Part shown: piece by piece, positions 42,182 to 55,891 of the stretch
Layout: each line of letters starts with the position of its first letter
How positions within the stretch are numbered: the first letter of the stretch is position 1
Source: Actinacidiphila alni
Lineage (GTDB): Bacteria; Actinomycetota; Actinomycetes; Streptomycetales; Streptomycetaceae
DNA length: 64,000 nt
Reading direction: 5' to 3'
NCBI RefSeq assembly: GCF_900112845.1
Contig: NZ_FONG01000011.1
Coordinates: 1 to 64,000 of the forward strand
Made by a program: the position numbers and the translations under genes
Notes under the pieces: model-generated
Databases searched by the model: none
What the model saw: the letters and a program-made list of their open reading frames with translations, nothing else
Told to the model about the DNA's origin: nothing

Positions 42182-42883
42182 TCAGTGAACGCGCGCATTC
42201 ACAGCGCGCAGGAACGGAACACTCAGCTCTTCCAGCGAGCCGACGACGGTGCGGCCGGGAGCGGGCGGGATCGGCACCAATGACGGCACCGCCACCACCC
42301 GGCAGCCGGCGGCCTCGGCCGACGCCACACCGGTGAGGGTGTCCTCGACCACCACACAGGCGGCCGGGTCCGCGCCGAGCTTCGCCGCGGCCGTCAGATA
42401 CGGCTCGGGGTCCGGCTTGGTGCGGCTCACCTCGTCCCCGGCGACGGTGAAGGCGAAATTCTCCGCGCCCAGCGTGCGCAGCATCACGTCGATGGTCCGC
42501 CGGTGCGAGGCCGACACCAGGGCGGTCGGGACGCCGTGCGCGGACAGTTCGGTGAGCAGCCTGCGGGCACCCGGCATCAGCGGCGCCCCGTGCGCGATCA
42601 GCGCCTCGAAGCGCGTATTGATCGCCACGGTCAGCTCGGCCAGGGTCGCCGTCGTCCCCGTGGCCGCGATCAGATGGCCGACGCTGCGGGCCATCGGGCC
42701 GCCGATCACCACCTCGCGGTGCGTGTCGTCCAGCACATGCCCGAGGTCGGCGAAGACCTCGCTCTCCGCGAGCCACCAGATACCCTCGGTGTCCACCAGG
42801 GTGCCGTCCATGTCGAGGAGCACCGCCTGGAGGGCGGGGCCCTGCGCCATACGGGTGTCGGCGACGGGGATGCTGCTGGTCAT
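42182..42883 (-). CDS. HAD-superfamily hydrolase (phosphoglycolate phosphatase-like)
   Basis: 233 residues from ATG 42883. The four HAD motifs are present: LLDMDGTLVD (nucleophile Asp), a Ser in LVSASHRRTIDV, Lys in KPDPEPYL and the acidic VVVEDTLTGV. The helical cap (about residues 25-95) places it in subfamily I with beta-phosphoglucomutase/GS1-like phosphatases. It lies downstream of metH, separated by a hairpin terminator. The substrate is unknown. Confidence 0.9.
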   Translation of the reverse strand: MTSSIPVADTRMAQGPALQAVLLDMDGTLVDTEGIWWLAESEVFADLGHVLDDTHREVVIGGPMARSVGHLIAATGTTATLAELTVAINTRFEALIAHGAPLMPGARRLLTELSAHGVPTALVSASHRRTIDVMLRTLGAENFAFTVAGDEVSRTKPDPEPYLTAAAKLGADPAACVVVEDTLTGVASAEAAGCRVVAVPSLVPIPPAPGRTVVGSLEELSVPFLRAVNARVH

Positions 42884-42957
42884 ACGCCCCACTCCTCGGC
42901 TGGTCAGCGGTGCCGGCGCCGCCCCCTCGCGACCTGCCCCGTTCCCGGGGGACACAA

Positions 42958-42999
42958 AGGCCGGTCGCCGCGTCCCGCGAGCGGGAGGGCGACCGGCCT
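42958..42999 (-). terminator. Terminator after metH
   Basis: A 12-bp outer stem, AGGCCGGTCGCC (42958-42969) with GGCGACCGGCCT (42988-42999), encloses a second 6-bp stem TCCCGC/GCGGGA. It lies 42 bases after the metH stop. Confidence 0.8.
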
Positions 43000-43040
43000 C
43001 TGCCGGACCGTCAAGTGTACGACGCGCTGGTGAGTGACGC

Positions 43041-46586
<3,546 letters not shown>

Positions 46587-46754
46587 GGAACGTGCTCCCT
46601 GGGATGCGACGGCTGTCGGCTATGCGTGTCCCCGCCGCGCCGACGAGTCGGCCGCGGGACGCGCACCCGGCCAGCCTAGCGGGCCGGGACGCCACGGCTC
46701 GAAGGCATTCCGAAGGGCGGACGGCAGTGCCAGAATCGGTTCTGAGACGATGAA

Positions 46755-46771
46755 GGTCGACATTGTCGACC
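46755..46771. promoter_or_regulatory. GylR-type operator upstream of gylR
   Basis: GGTCGACATTGTCGACC is a perfect 17-bp palindrome around a central T. The core TCGACATTGTCGA is repeated exactly upstream of glpF at 47754-47766, so the regulator probably binds both sites. Confidence 0.8.
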
Positions 46772-46856
46772 GACGCACGACAGAATGATCACTGCGATCA
46801 TCGCCTCGGGCCGTCCGACCGGTCCGTGGCCGCCCCCCCTCGCTTGGAGTGCTCCG

Positions 46857-47621
46857 ATGCCAGGTCCCATCCAGTCGCTGGAACGCGCGGCGGCCATCCT
46901 GCGGCTGCTGGCCGGCGGCGAGCGACGGCTCGGCCTGTCCGACGTGGCCTCCTCGCTGGGCCTGGCCAAGGGCACCGCGCACGGCATCCTGCGCACCCTC
47001 CAGCAGGAGGGCTTCGTGGAGCAGGAACCGGTCTCGGGCAAGTACCAGCTGGGCGCCGAGCTGCTGCGCCTGGGCAACAGTTATCTGGACGTGCACGAAT
47101 TGCGGGCCCGCGCCCTGGTGTGGACCGACGACCTGGCCAGGTCCAGCGGCGAGGCGGCGTATCTCGGGGTGCTGCACCAGGACGGGGTGCTGATCGTGCA
47201 CCACGTCTTCCGGCCGGACGACAGCCGCCAGGCGCTGGAGGTCGGCGCGATGCACCCGCTGCACAGCACCGCGCTCGGCAAGGTGCTGTCCGCCTTCGAC
47301 CCGGTGGCGCACAACGAGGTGGCCGAGCACGAGCGGGCCGCGCTGACCGCCCGCACCGTCACCGGGGCCGCCGAGCTGGAGGCGGTGCTCGACCTGACCA
47401 GGGCGCGCGGCTGGGCCGCGGACCTGGAGGAGACCTGGGAGGGCGTGGCGTCGGTGGCCGCGCCCGTCTACGACCGGCGGCGGATGCCGGTGGGCGCGGT
47501 GGGCATCACCGGCGCCGTGGAACGGGTCTGCGACGAGTCCGGCATCCAGGCCCGGCTGGTCGCGGCGGTACGGGACTGCGCCCGCGCCGTCTCCCGCGAC
47601 CTGGGCGCCGCCCGCTTCTGA
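46857..47621 (+). CDS. gylR: IclR-family regulator of the glycerol operon, GylR
   Basis: 254 residues from ATG 46857 (GGAG 7 bases upstream), the length of GylR of S. coelicolor as I recall it. The HTH is IQSLERAAAILRLLAGG followed by GLSDVASSLGLAKGTAHGILRTLQ. The IclR ligand domain has LEVGAMHPLHSTALGKVLSAF. It lies directly upstream of glpF, glpK and glpD. Two matching palindromes imply autoregulation and repression of the operon until glycerol or glycerol 3-phosphate is present. Confidence 0.96.
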   Translation: MPGPIQSLERAAAILRLLAGGERRLGLSDVASSLGLAKGTAHGILRTLQQEGFVEQEPVSGKYQLGAELLRLGNSYLDVHELRARALVWTDDLARSSGEAAYLGVLHQDGVLIVHHVFRPDDSRQALEVGAMHPLHSTALGKVLSAFDPVAHNEVAEHERAALTARTVTGAAELEAVLDLTRARGWAADLEETWEGVASVAAPVYDRRRMPVGAVGITGAVERVCDESGIQARLVAAVRDCARAVSRDLGAARF

Positions 47622-47713
47622 CGAGGCCGGGTCCCACCCCGCCCCCCGCCCGGTCGTACGGGGCCTTCCGCACCGTTCACGCGCCCTTTCGCGCAGTTCA
47701 CAGTCCCACCCTC

Positions 47714-47743
47714 TTGACCTGCCGCTTCCGGGAGGAAAATATT
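47714..47743 (+). promoter_or_regulatory. Probable promoter of glpFKD
   Basis: TTGACC (47714-47719) and AATATT (47738-47743) are spaced 18 bases apart. The GylR-type palindrome lies 11 bases downstream of the -10, covering the expected transcript start. Confidence 0.6.
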
Positions 47744-47753
47744 CGCTGTACGG

Positions 47754-47766
47754 TCGACATTGTCGA
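47754..47766. promoter_or_regulatory. GylR-type operator upstream of glpF
   Basis: TCGACATTGTCGA is identical to the core of the gylR site at 46757-46769. The outer bases (GG on the left) are also shared. It lies between the -10 and the glpF start. Confidence 0.8.
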
Positions 47767-47829
47767 ACGCCGGACGGAACCCGGGCCGCTCGTGCCCTGA
47801 CGTCAAGACACTTGGACAAAGGAGTCGCT

Positions 47830-48618
47830 GTGTCCAACGGCCACATCTTCATCGGCGAGACCATTGGCACCGCCGTGCTCATCCTGCTCGGTGGCGGCGT
47901 CTGCGCCGCCGTCACGCTCAAGAGATCGAAGGCACAGGGAGCGGGCTGGGTCGCCATCTCCTTCGGCTGGGGATTCGCCGTCCTCGGCGGTGCCTACATC
48001 GCCAACGGCTACTCCGGAGGCCAGCTCAACCCGGCCGTCACGCTCGGCGTGGCCATCAAGTCCGGTGTGTGGCACACCGTGCCCTTCTATCTGATGGGCC
48101 AGCTGCTCGGCGCGATGATCGGCGCCTTCTTGGTGTGGGTGGCCTATCTGGGCCAGTTCCAGGCGCACTTGACCGACCCCGAGGTGATCGGCGAGGGCGA
48201 GACCTCGCCCGAGGGCCCGGAGACCGACCGCAAGGGCCGTCCCGCGGGCCCCGTTCTCGGCATCTTCTCGACCGGCCCGGAGATCCGTAACCCGGTGCAG
48301 AACGTGCTCACCGAGGTCATCGGCACCGCCGTCCTGGTGCTCTTCATCCTCACCCAGGGCATGACCAAGGGCCTGGCGCTCAACGGGACCGGCATCCTGC
48401 TCACCTCGCTGCTGGTGGTCGGCATCGGTCTGTCGCTCGGCGGGCCGACCGGCTACGCGATCAACCCGGCCCGCGACCTCGGCCCGCGTATCGTGCACAG
48501 CCTCCTGCCGCTGCCCAACAAGGGCGGTTCCGACTGGAGCTACGCGTGGATCCCGGTGCTGGGCCCGCTGGCCGGCGCCGCGATAGCCGGCGGCCTGTAC
48601 AAGCTCGCCTTCACGTAG
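47830..48618 (+). CDS. glpF: Glycerol uptake facilitator GlpF
   Basis: 262 residues from GTG 47830 (AAGGAG upstream). It is an aquaporin-family channel with six helices and the two pore half-helices LNPAVT and INPARD (the latter with the Asp/Arg typical of glycerol facilitators). A charged cytoplasmic loop in the middle (ETSPEGPETDRKGRP) is longer than in E. coli. It is the first gene of the operon with glpK and glpD; the S. coelicolor counterpart is called gylC. Confidence 0.95.
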   Translation: MSNGHIFIGETIGTAVLILLGGGVCAAVTLKRSKAQGAGWVAISFGWGFAVLGGAYIANGYSGGQLNPAVTLGVAIKSGVWHTVPFYLMGQLLGAMIGAFLVWVAYLGQFQAHLTDPEVIGEGETSPEGPETDRKGRPAGPVLGIFSTGPEIRNPVQNVLTEVIGTAVLVLFILTQGMTKGLALNGTGILLTSLLVVGIGLSLGGPTGYAINPARDLGPRIVHSLLPLPNKGGSDWSYAWIPVLGPLAGAAIAGGLYKLAFT

Positions 48619-48724
48619 CACGCACCGACGGCGGCACGCGGCGGCACCCGCCATCGGCGGCCGCCCGCCGGAGCCGCCACTCCCCCGCAGCCCTTCCCCC
48701 GCGCAGACCACCGAGGAGCACGAC

Positions 48725-50302
<1,578 letters not shown>

Positions 50303-50310
50303 GACCCACC

Positions 50311-51933
50311 ATGACCACCGTGCAGCCCACCCTGCCGCGCGTTCCCGCCCTGGGTTCGCACCCGACCGCCGGCGCCAACCCCGGACGGGCCGAGACCCGG
50401 GACGTCCTCGGCCGCGCCACGTACGACCTGCTGGTCGTCGGTGGCGGCATCCTCGGCATCACCACCGCCTGGCACGCCGCCCAGTCGGGGCTGCGGGTGG
50501 CCATGGTGGACGCCGGTGACTTCGCCGGCGCCACCTCGTCGGCCTCCTCCAAGCTGCTCCACGGCGGTCTGCGCTACCTGCAGACCGGCGCGGTGAAGCT
50601 GGTGGCCGAGAACCACCTGGAGCGGCGCGCGGTCTCCCGGGACATCGCGCCGCACCTGGCCAATCCGCTCACCTTCTACCTGCCGGTCTACAAGGGCGGC
50701 CCGCACGGCGCGGCCAAGCTCGGCGCGGGCGTCTTCGCGTACTCGGCGCTGTCCGCCTTCCGGGACGGTGTCGGCCATGTGATCAGCCCCGCGAAGGCCG
50801 CGCAGGATGTGCCGGAACTGCGCACCGACAATCTGCGCGCGGTCGCCGTCTACGAGGACGGGCAGATGAACGACGCCCGGATGGCGCTGATGACGGTACG
50901 GGCCGCGGTCGACGCGGGCGCCACCGTGCTCAACCACGCGGAGGTGACCGGGCTGCGCTTCACCCGCGGCCGGGTCACCGGCGCCGATCTGCGCGACCGT
51001 GTGGACGGCAGCGAATTCGGGGTGGACGCGCGGCTGGTGCTTAACGCGACCGGGCCGTGGGTGGACCACCTGCGGCGGATGGAGGACCCGGCGGCGGCGC
51101 CGTCGATCCGGCTGTCCAAGGGCGCCCACCTGGTGCTCAAGCGGCACTCGCCGTGGCGGGCCGCGCTGGCCACGCCGATCGACAAGTACCGCATCACCTT
51201 CGCCCTGCCCTGGGAGGACATGCTGCTGCTCGGCACCACCGACGAGGTGTACGAGGGCGACCCTGCCGATGTGCGGGTCACCGAGGCCGACATCGCGCAG
51301 ATCCTGGACGAGGCGTCCTTCTCCGTCCGCGACCAGCAGCTGACCCGGGACCTGATGACGTACTCCTTCGCCGGGCTCCGGGTGCTGCCGGGCGGCCCCG
51401 GCGACACTTCCAAGGCCAAGCGGGAGACGGTGGTCACCGAGGGCACCGGCGGCATGCTGTCGGTGGCGGGCGGCAAGTGGACGACCTTCCGGCACATCGG
51501 CCGCACCGTGATGACGAAGCTGGCGTCGCTGCCGGGCCACCCGCTGGCCGACGACATGGAGCCGATGGCGCGGCTGCCGCGCCGGGCGCCGCTGCCGGGC
51601 TTCGCCAGCCCCGACGCGGTGGCGCACCGGCTGCTGGTCGACGGCGACGCGCCGGGGCCGCGGATGGCCGCCGACACCGCGCGGCACCTGGCGACCCACT
51701 ACGGCTCGCTGGCCTTCGACATCGCCCGGCTGGCCAACGAGGACCCGGCGCTCGCCGCCCGGATCCACCCGGACGCGCCGGAGATCTGGGCGCAGGTCGT
51801 CTACGCCCGCGACCACGAGTGGGCGCAGGACGCCGACGACGTGCTGCGGCGGCGGACGACGCTGACGATCCGCGGTCTCGACACCCCGGAGGTACGGGAC
51901 GGGGTCGAGCGGCTGCTGCGGGCGCGGGACTGA
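50311..51933 (+). CDS. glpD: Aerobic glycerol-3-phosphate dehydrogenase GlpD
   Basis: 540 residues from ATG 50311, 8 bases after glpK. The FAD dinucleotide motif is LLVVGGGILGITTAWHA. The core has SASSKLLHGGLRYLQTGAVKLV and LNATGPWVDHL, then the C-terminal dehydrogenase domain. It oxidises glycerol 3-phosphate to dihydroxyacetone phosphate, feeding electrons to the membrane quinone pool. The operon ends at the hairpin at 51947-51986. Confidence 0.96.
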   Translation: MTTVQPTLPRVPALGSHPTAGANPGRAETRDVLGRATYDLLVVGGGILGITTAWHAAQSGLRVAMVDAGDFAGATSSASSKLLHGGLRYLQTGAVKLVAENHLERRAVSRDIAPHLANPLTFYLPVYKGGPHGAAKLGAGVFAYSALSAFRDGVGHVISPAKAAQDVPELRTDNLRAVAVYEDGQMNDARMALMTVRAAVDAGATVLNHAEVTGLRFTRGRVTGADLRDRVDGSEFGVDARLVLNATGPWVDHLRRMEDPAAAPSIRLSKGAHLVLKRHSPWRAALATPIDKYRITFALPWEDMLLLGTTDEVYEGDPADVRVTEADIAQILDEASFSVRDQQLTRDLMTYSFAGLRVLPGGPGDTSKAKRETVVTEGTGGMLSVAGGKWTTFRHIGRTVMTKLASLPGHPLADDMEPMARLPRRAPLPGFASPDAVAHRLLVDGDAPGPRMAADTARHLATHYGSLAFDIARLANEDPALAARIHPDAPEIWAQVVYARDHEWAQDADDVLRRRTTLTIRGLDTPEVRDGVERLLRARD

Positions 51934-51946
51934 GATCCGCCCGGTC

Positions 51947-51986
51947 CTGACGGCCGCCGCCGCGCTCAGCCGACGGCGGCCGTCAG
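51947..51986. terminator. Terminator after glpD, overlapping the converging gene
   Basis: A 13-bp perfect stem, CTGACGGCCGCCG (51947-51959) with CGGCGGCCGTCAG (51974-51986). The right arm lies inside the last codons of the convergent nucleotidyltransferase gene, so it can serve both. Confidence 0.75.
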
Positions 51987-52733
51987 CCGGTCCAGCTCGG
52001 CGAAGAGCGCGGCCGGCTCCGGGCGGCCGGTCCTGGCCAGCAGGGTCAGCCAGCGGTCGCGGCCCTCGCGCCAGAGGCTCACGGGGGTGGCTTCGGCGAC
52101 GGCCGCGACCGTACGGGCGGGCAGTTCGGCCTCGGCGGCGCGCGACGGGGTGAGCCAGTGCGCGGTGCTGTTCTCGGCGAGCCGGGCCATCCACAGCACA
52201 TGGCGGGCGGCGTGCCACAGCGCGTCCTGGGCGCGCAGCCGCTCGCCGCGCGCGCCCACGTGCAGGGCCAGCACCAGCCAGTTGGCGAAGCGGCCGCACA
52301 GATCGGCGATCTCCTGCGGCCGCGAGGGGATCACCGGGTGTTCCGGCACCGCGGCGAGCACCGGGGTCAGCAGGCCCTCGCGGTCCACCACGATCATCGT
52401 GTCCACGGCGGCGCCGCGGGCCGGCCACCGCGCGACGGACGGGATGTCGTCGGTGGTGGCGAAGTGGAATTCGCCGCGCACCGGGCCGGGGAAGAGCGCG
52501 ACATGGCTGCCGAATTCATTGAGCAGCACCAGATCGGTGGCCGCGACCTGACCGATCCACCGCTCGGGGTCCAGCTCGGCGCGCCGCTCCGGCTCGGCGA
52601 AGAGCCAGAATTCGACGTCGCTGTGGGCGTCGCCCTCGCCCGCGGCGAAGGAGCCGTACATCAGGGCCGCGCCGATCCGGTCGTCGGCGCGGCACAGCTC
52701 CCGCACCCGGGCGATGAGGTCGTACTGGATCAC
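51966..52733 (-). CDS. Lincosamide nucleotidyltransferase-like protein (Lnu(B)/Lnu(F) family)
   Basis: 255 residues. The nucleotidyltransferase core is ALMYGSFAAGEGDAHSDVEF, with Gly-Ser and the catalytic acidic pair in DVE. RGEFHFATTDDI and the helical C-terminal half match the plan of Lnu(F)/LinF proteins, which adenylylate lincosamides. It may be a resistance or housekeeping enzyme; activity on lincosamides is not shown here. It overlaps the next gene by four bases (ATGA). Confidence 0.8.
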   Translation of the reverse strand: MIQYDLIARVRELCRADDRIGAALMYGSFAAGEGDAHSDVEFWLFAEPERRAELDPERWIGQVAATDLVLLNEFGSHVALFPGPVRGEFHFATTDDIPSVARWPARGAAVDTMIVVDREGLLTPVLAAVPEHPVIPSRPQEIADLCGRFANWLVLALHVGARGERLRAQDALWHAARHVLWMARLAENSTAHWLTPSRAAEAELPARTVAAVAEATPVSLWREGRDRWLTLLARTGRPEPAALFAELDRLTAAVG

Positions 52734-53305
52734 GCGGCCCAGTATGGGTCGCGGCCGGAGAGGGCGACAGCGATTTCGAAGTCGGTCGCGCCGGCGGGCG
52801 GCTCGACGGGCTCGGCGAAGCCCTTGTACTGGCGGAACATCTCGGCCTGTTCGCGGACGATCGCCAGCAGCAGCTTCCCGGACGCCGGGTCGGCGCGGAA
52901 TTCCTGCCCGGTGGCCTTGGCGACGTCCCAGCCGTGCAGCAGCAGCTCCATGAAGAGCATGCCGGCGATGGCCTCGGCGGACATCGCCATGCCGCCCATG
53001 TCCAGGTCGCCCTCCCAGGCGGCCGGGTCGGCCCAGGCGTCGGCGGACCTGCGCAGCTGCTCGGCGTAGGCCGCGGCCCAGCCGCGCTCCGCGGTGAAGT
53101 CGCGGGTCGCGAGGTCATCGGGATACGGCTGCTTGCGGGCCCGCAGCTCCATGCCGGGGCCGGTGTAGGCGACCCAGTGGTTGACCAGGGCGCGGGTGTC
53201 GTAGTCGGGGCAGGGCGTGGCGCCGGTCAGCCGGTCGTCGGTGACCCCGGCGGCGACCCGGGCGGCCTCCACCGCGCTGTCGGCGATCTGTGCGTGGAAG
53301 TTCAT
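52730..53305 (-). CDS. TIGR03086/DinB-fold metal-binding protein
   Basis: 191 residues. It has the pattern of the mycothiol-dependent maleylpyruvate isomerase-like (DinB four-helix) family: TPCPDYDTRALVNHWVAYTG with a metal-ligand His, and LLLHGWDVAKATGQE with a second. The role is unknown; relatives are mycothiol- or bacillithiol-linked enzymes. It is upstream of, and coupled to, the nucleotidyltransferase. A divergent AraC regulator adjoins. Confidence 0.85.
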   Translation of the reverse strand: MNFHAQIADSAVEAARVAAGVTDDRLTGATPCPDYDTRALVNHWVAYTGPGMELRARKQPYPDDLATRDFTAERGWAAAYAEQLRRSADAWADPAAWEGDLDMGGMAMSAEAIAGMLFMELLLHGWDVAKATGQEFRADPASGKLLLAIVREQAEMFRQYKGFAEPVEPPAGATDFEIAVALSGRDPYWAA

Positions 53306-53408
53306 GCCACCGACGCTAGGCGTGGGCCGACCGCCGGTCTTGAAGAAACGCGACAGCGGCCGTCCGTCGTACCGGGGCCTTGTCGGTGGCCGCGCCTACA
53401 GTGGCGGC

Positions 53409-54236
53409 ATGAGCGGGGCGGACGGCACGGGCGGGCACGGAATGGGGCGCGGGGTGCTGCGGCCCGACCTGGCGGCCGGGCGCGTCGAGCTACGGCAGCG
53501 GGCGCCCCGGCCGGAACTGGCGCCGCTGGTCGAGTTCTACTGGAATCCGCGCTGGGACCTGCGCGGGCGCCCGGACCACGAGCAGAAGGTGCTCGCGCAC
53601 CCCAATGTGCATCTGGTCTTCGAGGAACCGGGGCCGCTGGTCTACGGGGTGCAGCGCGGGGTGTTCAACAGGGTGCTGTCCGGGCGCGGGCAGGTGCTGG
53701 GGGTGAAATTCCGGCCGGGCGCCTTCCGGCCGTTCATCGACGGCCCGGTCGCGGATCTCGCGGACCGCGCGGTGCCCGCCGCGGAGCTGCTCGGCCCGGA
53801 CGCCGGGCCGGGCCTCGCGGCGCTGAACCGGGAGATCCTGGTACTGGACGACCTGACGGCGATGACCGCACTCGCCGAGGACCATCTGCTCGGGCTGCTC
53901 CGCTCGGCCCGGCCCGATCCGCTGGTCGCCGAGGTCACGGAGCTGGTCGAGAGGATCACGGCGAGCCCGCAGCTCTTCCGGGTGGACGAGCTGGCCCGCG
54001 AGCTGGACATGCCCGTACGGCGGCTGCAACGGCTCTTCGCGGAGTATGTCGGGGCCAGCCCCAAGTGGGTGCTGCGCAGGGCGCGCCTCCATGAGGCGGC
54101 GGCCCGCGCGGACGGCGGCGCGGACATCGACTGGGCGGCGCTGGCCGCCGACCTCGGCTACGCCGACCAGGCCCATCTCACCCGCGACTTCACCGCCGCG
54201 GTCGGCGCGCCGCCGAGCCGGTACGCCAGCCGCTGA
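53409..54236 (+). CDS. AraC-family transcriptional regulator
   Basis: 275 residues from ATG 53409. The N-terminal domain (about 20-150) resembles the DUF6597 family seen in actinobacterial AraC proteins (VLAHPNVHLVFEEPG, VKFRPGAFRPF). The C-terminal two-HTH module has VDELARELDMPVRRLQRLFAEYVGASPKWVL and LAADLGYADQAHLTRDF. It is divergent from the DinB/nucleotidyltransferase pair with a 103-base shared region, so it may control them. Confidence 0.9.
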   Translation: MSGADGTGGHGMGRGVLRPDLAAGRVELRQRAPRPELAPLVEFYWNPRWDLRGRPDHEQKVLAHPNVHLVFEEPGPLVYGVQRGVFNRVLSGRGQVLGVKFRPGAFRPFIDGPVADLADRAVPAAELLGPDAGPGLAALNREILVLDDLTAMTALAEDHLLGLLRSARPDPLVAEVTELVERITASPQLFRVDELARELDMPVRRLQRLFAEYVGASPKWVLRRARLHEAAARADGGADIDWAALAADLGYADQAHLTRDFTAAVGAPPSRYASR

Positions 54237-54278
54237 GCCCGGTGGTGCCCACTGTTAGGTGTTCGGGCCCGGCGGGCC

Positions 54279-54303
54279 CATAATGAGACCAATACATCGG
54301 AGG
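54279..54303 (+). promoter_or_regulatory. Promoter and probable operator of the FadR-type regulator
   Basis: CATAAT (54279-54284) is a plausible -10 with a weak TTAGGT -35 at 54255-54260 (18-base spacer). ATACATCGGA follows at 54292-54301. The same ACATCGGA core occurs in the inverted repeat upstream of the fucose operon (62773-62802). This suggests autoregulation. Confidence 0.55.
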
Positions 54304-54339
54304 TCTGGCGGCGGCGGGACCTGAGCAGGGGAGGCGCTG

Positions 54340-55011
54340 ATGGCGGTCACCGACGAGGCCATCGAGAGAATCAAGGAGATGATCGTCTCCGGGGCGCTGC
54401 GTCCCGGAGACCGGCTCCCCAAGGAGAGCGAGCTCGCGGCCGAGCTGGGACTGTCCCGCAACTCCCTGCGGGAGGCCGTGCGGGCGCTGTCGCTGATCCG
54501 CATCCTGGACGTACGGCAGGGCGACGGCACCTATGTCACCAGCCTGGACCCGCAACTGCTGCTCGAAGCGCTCAGCTTCGTCGTGGACTTCCACCGGGAC
54601 GACACGGTGCTGGAATTCCTCGCCGTGCGCCGGATCCTGGAGCCCGCGGCCACCGCGATGGCCGCGGTGCGCATCCCCGTCGAGGAGCTGGACGCGCTGG
54701 AGGGCAAGCTCGACGCGCTCGGGCCGCAGCCGTCGGTGGAGGAACTGGTCGCCTCCGACCTGGAGTTCCACCGCGGCATCGTGCAGGGCTCCGGCAATTC
54801 GGTGCTGTGCTCGCTGCTTGACGGCCTGTCGGGGCCGACCACCCGGGCCCGGGTGTGGCGCGGCCTGACCCAGGAGGACGCGGTCAGCCGCACCCTGCAC
54901 GAGCACCGCGCGATCCTCACCGCGCTGCGCGACCGCGACGCCGAGGCCGCCCGCTCCTGGGCGACGGTGCATGTGGCGAGCGTCGAGCAGTGGCTGCGCT
55001 CGACCCTGTAG
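54340..55011 (+). CDS. GntR/FadR-family (FCD) regulator of the fucose operon
   Basis: 223 residues from ATG 54340. The winged HTH is EAIERIKEMIVSGALRPGDRL and SELAAELGLSRNSLREAVRAL. The FCD ligand domain contains the metal-binding residues (EFLAVRRILEPAA, DLEFHRGIVQGSGN, EHRAILTALRDRD). It converges on the fucose operon and shares an operator motif with its promoter. The ligand is probably L-fuconate or a related acid (inference). Confidence 0.92.
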   Translation: MAVTDEAIERIKEMIVSGALRPGDRLPKESELAAELGLSRNSLREAVRALSLIRILDVRQGDGTYVTSLDPQLLLEALSFVVDFHRDDTVLEFLAVRRILEPAATAMAAVRIPVEELDALEGKLDALGPQPSVEELVASDLEFHRGIVQGSGNSVLCSLLDGLSGPTTRARVWRGLTQEDAVSRTLHEHRAILTALRDRDAEAARSWATVHVASVEQWLRSTL

Positions 55012-55050
55012 CGCCGTAGCTCCTCGTACCGCCGTAGCTTCTCCGGGGGC

Positions 55051-55887
55051 TCAGCCCAGACCGTAGACGCGGGCCGCCGTGCCGCCCAGGACGGCGGCCC
55101 GGTCCGCGGCGGGAAGTCCGGCGACCGCCTCCTCCGCGAGGGCGAGCACGTCCCCGTAGCTTCCGGCGAGTGTGCACACCGGCCAGTCGGAGCCGAACAG
55201 CAGCCGGTCAGGGCCGAAGCTGTCCAGCAGGTGCCGGGCGTACGGCAGCACGTCCGCGGGCCGCCACCGCTCCCAGTCGGCCTCGGTGACCAGCCCGGAC
55301 AGCTTGCACGCGGTGTTCGGCAGCGCCGCCAGGTCCGTGACCCGCGCCGCCCACGGCTCCCGACCGCCCGCCGCGATCGCCGGTTTGGCACCGTGGTCGA
55401 GCACGAAACGGGTGCCGGGCAGCGCCCGTACGGTCGCGGTCGCGGCCGGCAACTGGTCGTGGGTGACCAGCAGGTCGTAGACCAGACCGGCCGCGCCGAC
55501 CGCGGCGAGACCGGCCACCACGTCGGCGCGCGCGAGCCAGTCGGGGTCCGCCTCGTCCTGCACCTGGTGGCGTATCCCGACCAGGGGTCCGGCCGCGGCG
55601 AGCGAGGCCAGCACGTCGGGCAGCGCCGGATCGGTGAGATCGGCCCAGCCCACGACGCCGGCGATCCGGCCGCCCGACGCGGCCGCCAGGGCGAGCAGTT
55701 CGCGGGTCTCGTCGAGCGAGGAGCTGGACTGGACGAGGACGGTCGCGTCGATCCCGTGCTCGTCCAGTTCGGGGAGGAGGTCGGCCGGCCGGAAGGTGCG
55801 GGCGATCGGGTCGAGCGCCGCGCCGGTCAGCCAGGGCTGCGGCCGCCGCTCCAGGTCCCACAGATGGTGGTGCGCGTCGATCCGCAT
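55051..55887 (-). CDS. Amidohydrolase, probable L-fucono-1,5-lactonase
   Basis: 278 residues. Amidohydrolase-2 fold with DAHHHLWD, RHQVQDE, LDHGAKPAI and FGSDWPVC metal ligands in order. The family contains the L-fuconolactonase of the fucose pathway, and L-rhamnono and 4-sulfomuconolactone lactonases. It lies 4 bases after the aldo/keto reductase, at the 3' end of the operon. Confidence 0.88.
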   Translation of the reverse strand: MRIDAHHHLWDLERRPQPWLTGAALDPIARTFRPADLLPELDEHGIDATVLVQSSSSLDETRELLALAAASGGRIAGVVGWADLTDPALPDVLASLAAAGPLVGIRHQVQDEADPDWLARADVVAGLAAVGAAGLVYDLLVTHDQLPAATATVRALPGTRFVLDHGAKPAIAAGGREPWAARVTDLAALPNTACKLSGLVTEADWERWRPADVLPYARHLLDSFGPDRLLFGSDWPVCTLAGSYGDVLALAEEAVAGLPAADRAAVLGGTAARVYGLG

Positions 55888-55891
55888 CGGC

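Noticed and set aside
46587..46856. Possible cobalamin riboswitch upstream of metH
   Set aside because: I looked for the B12-box and the usual conserved stem arrangement in the leader and did not see them; the region is short and shared with the divergent gylR promoter.
55012..55050. Short CGCCGTAGCT-type direct repeat between the FadR-type regulator and lactonase genes
   Set aside because: Only two imperfect copies in a 39-base convergent gap; nothing indicates a function, and no strong terminator could be recognised there.
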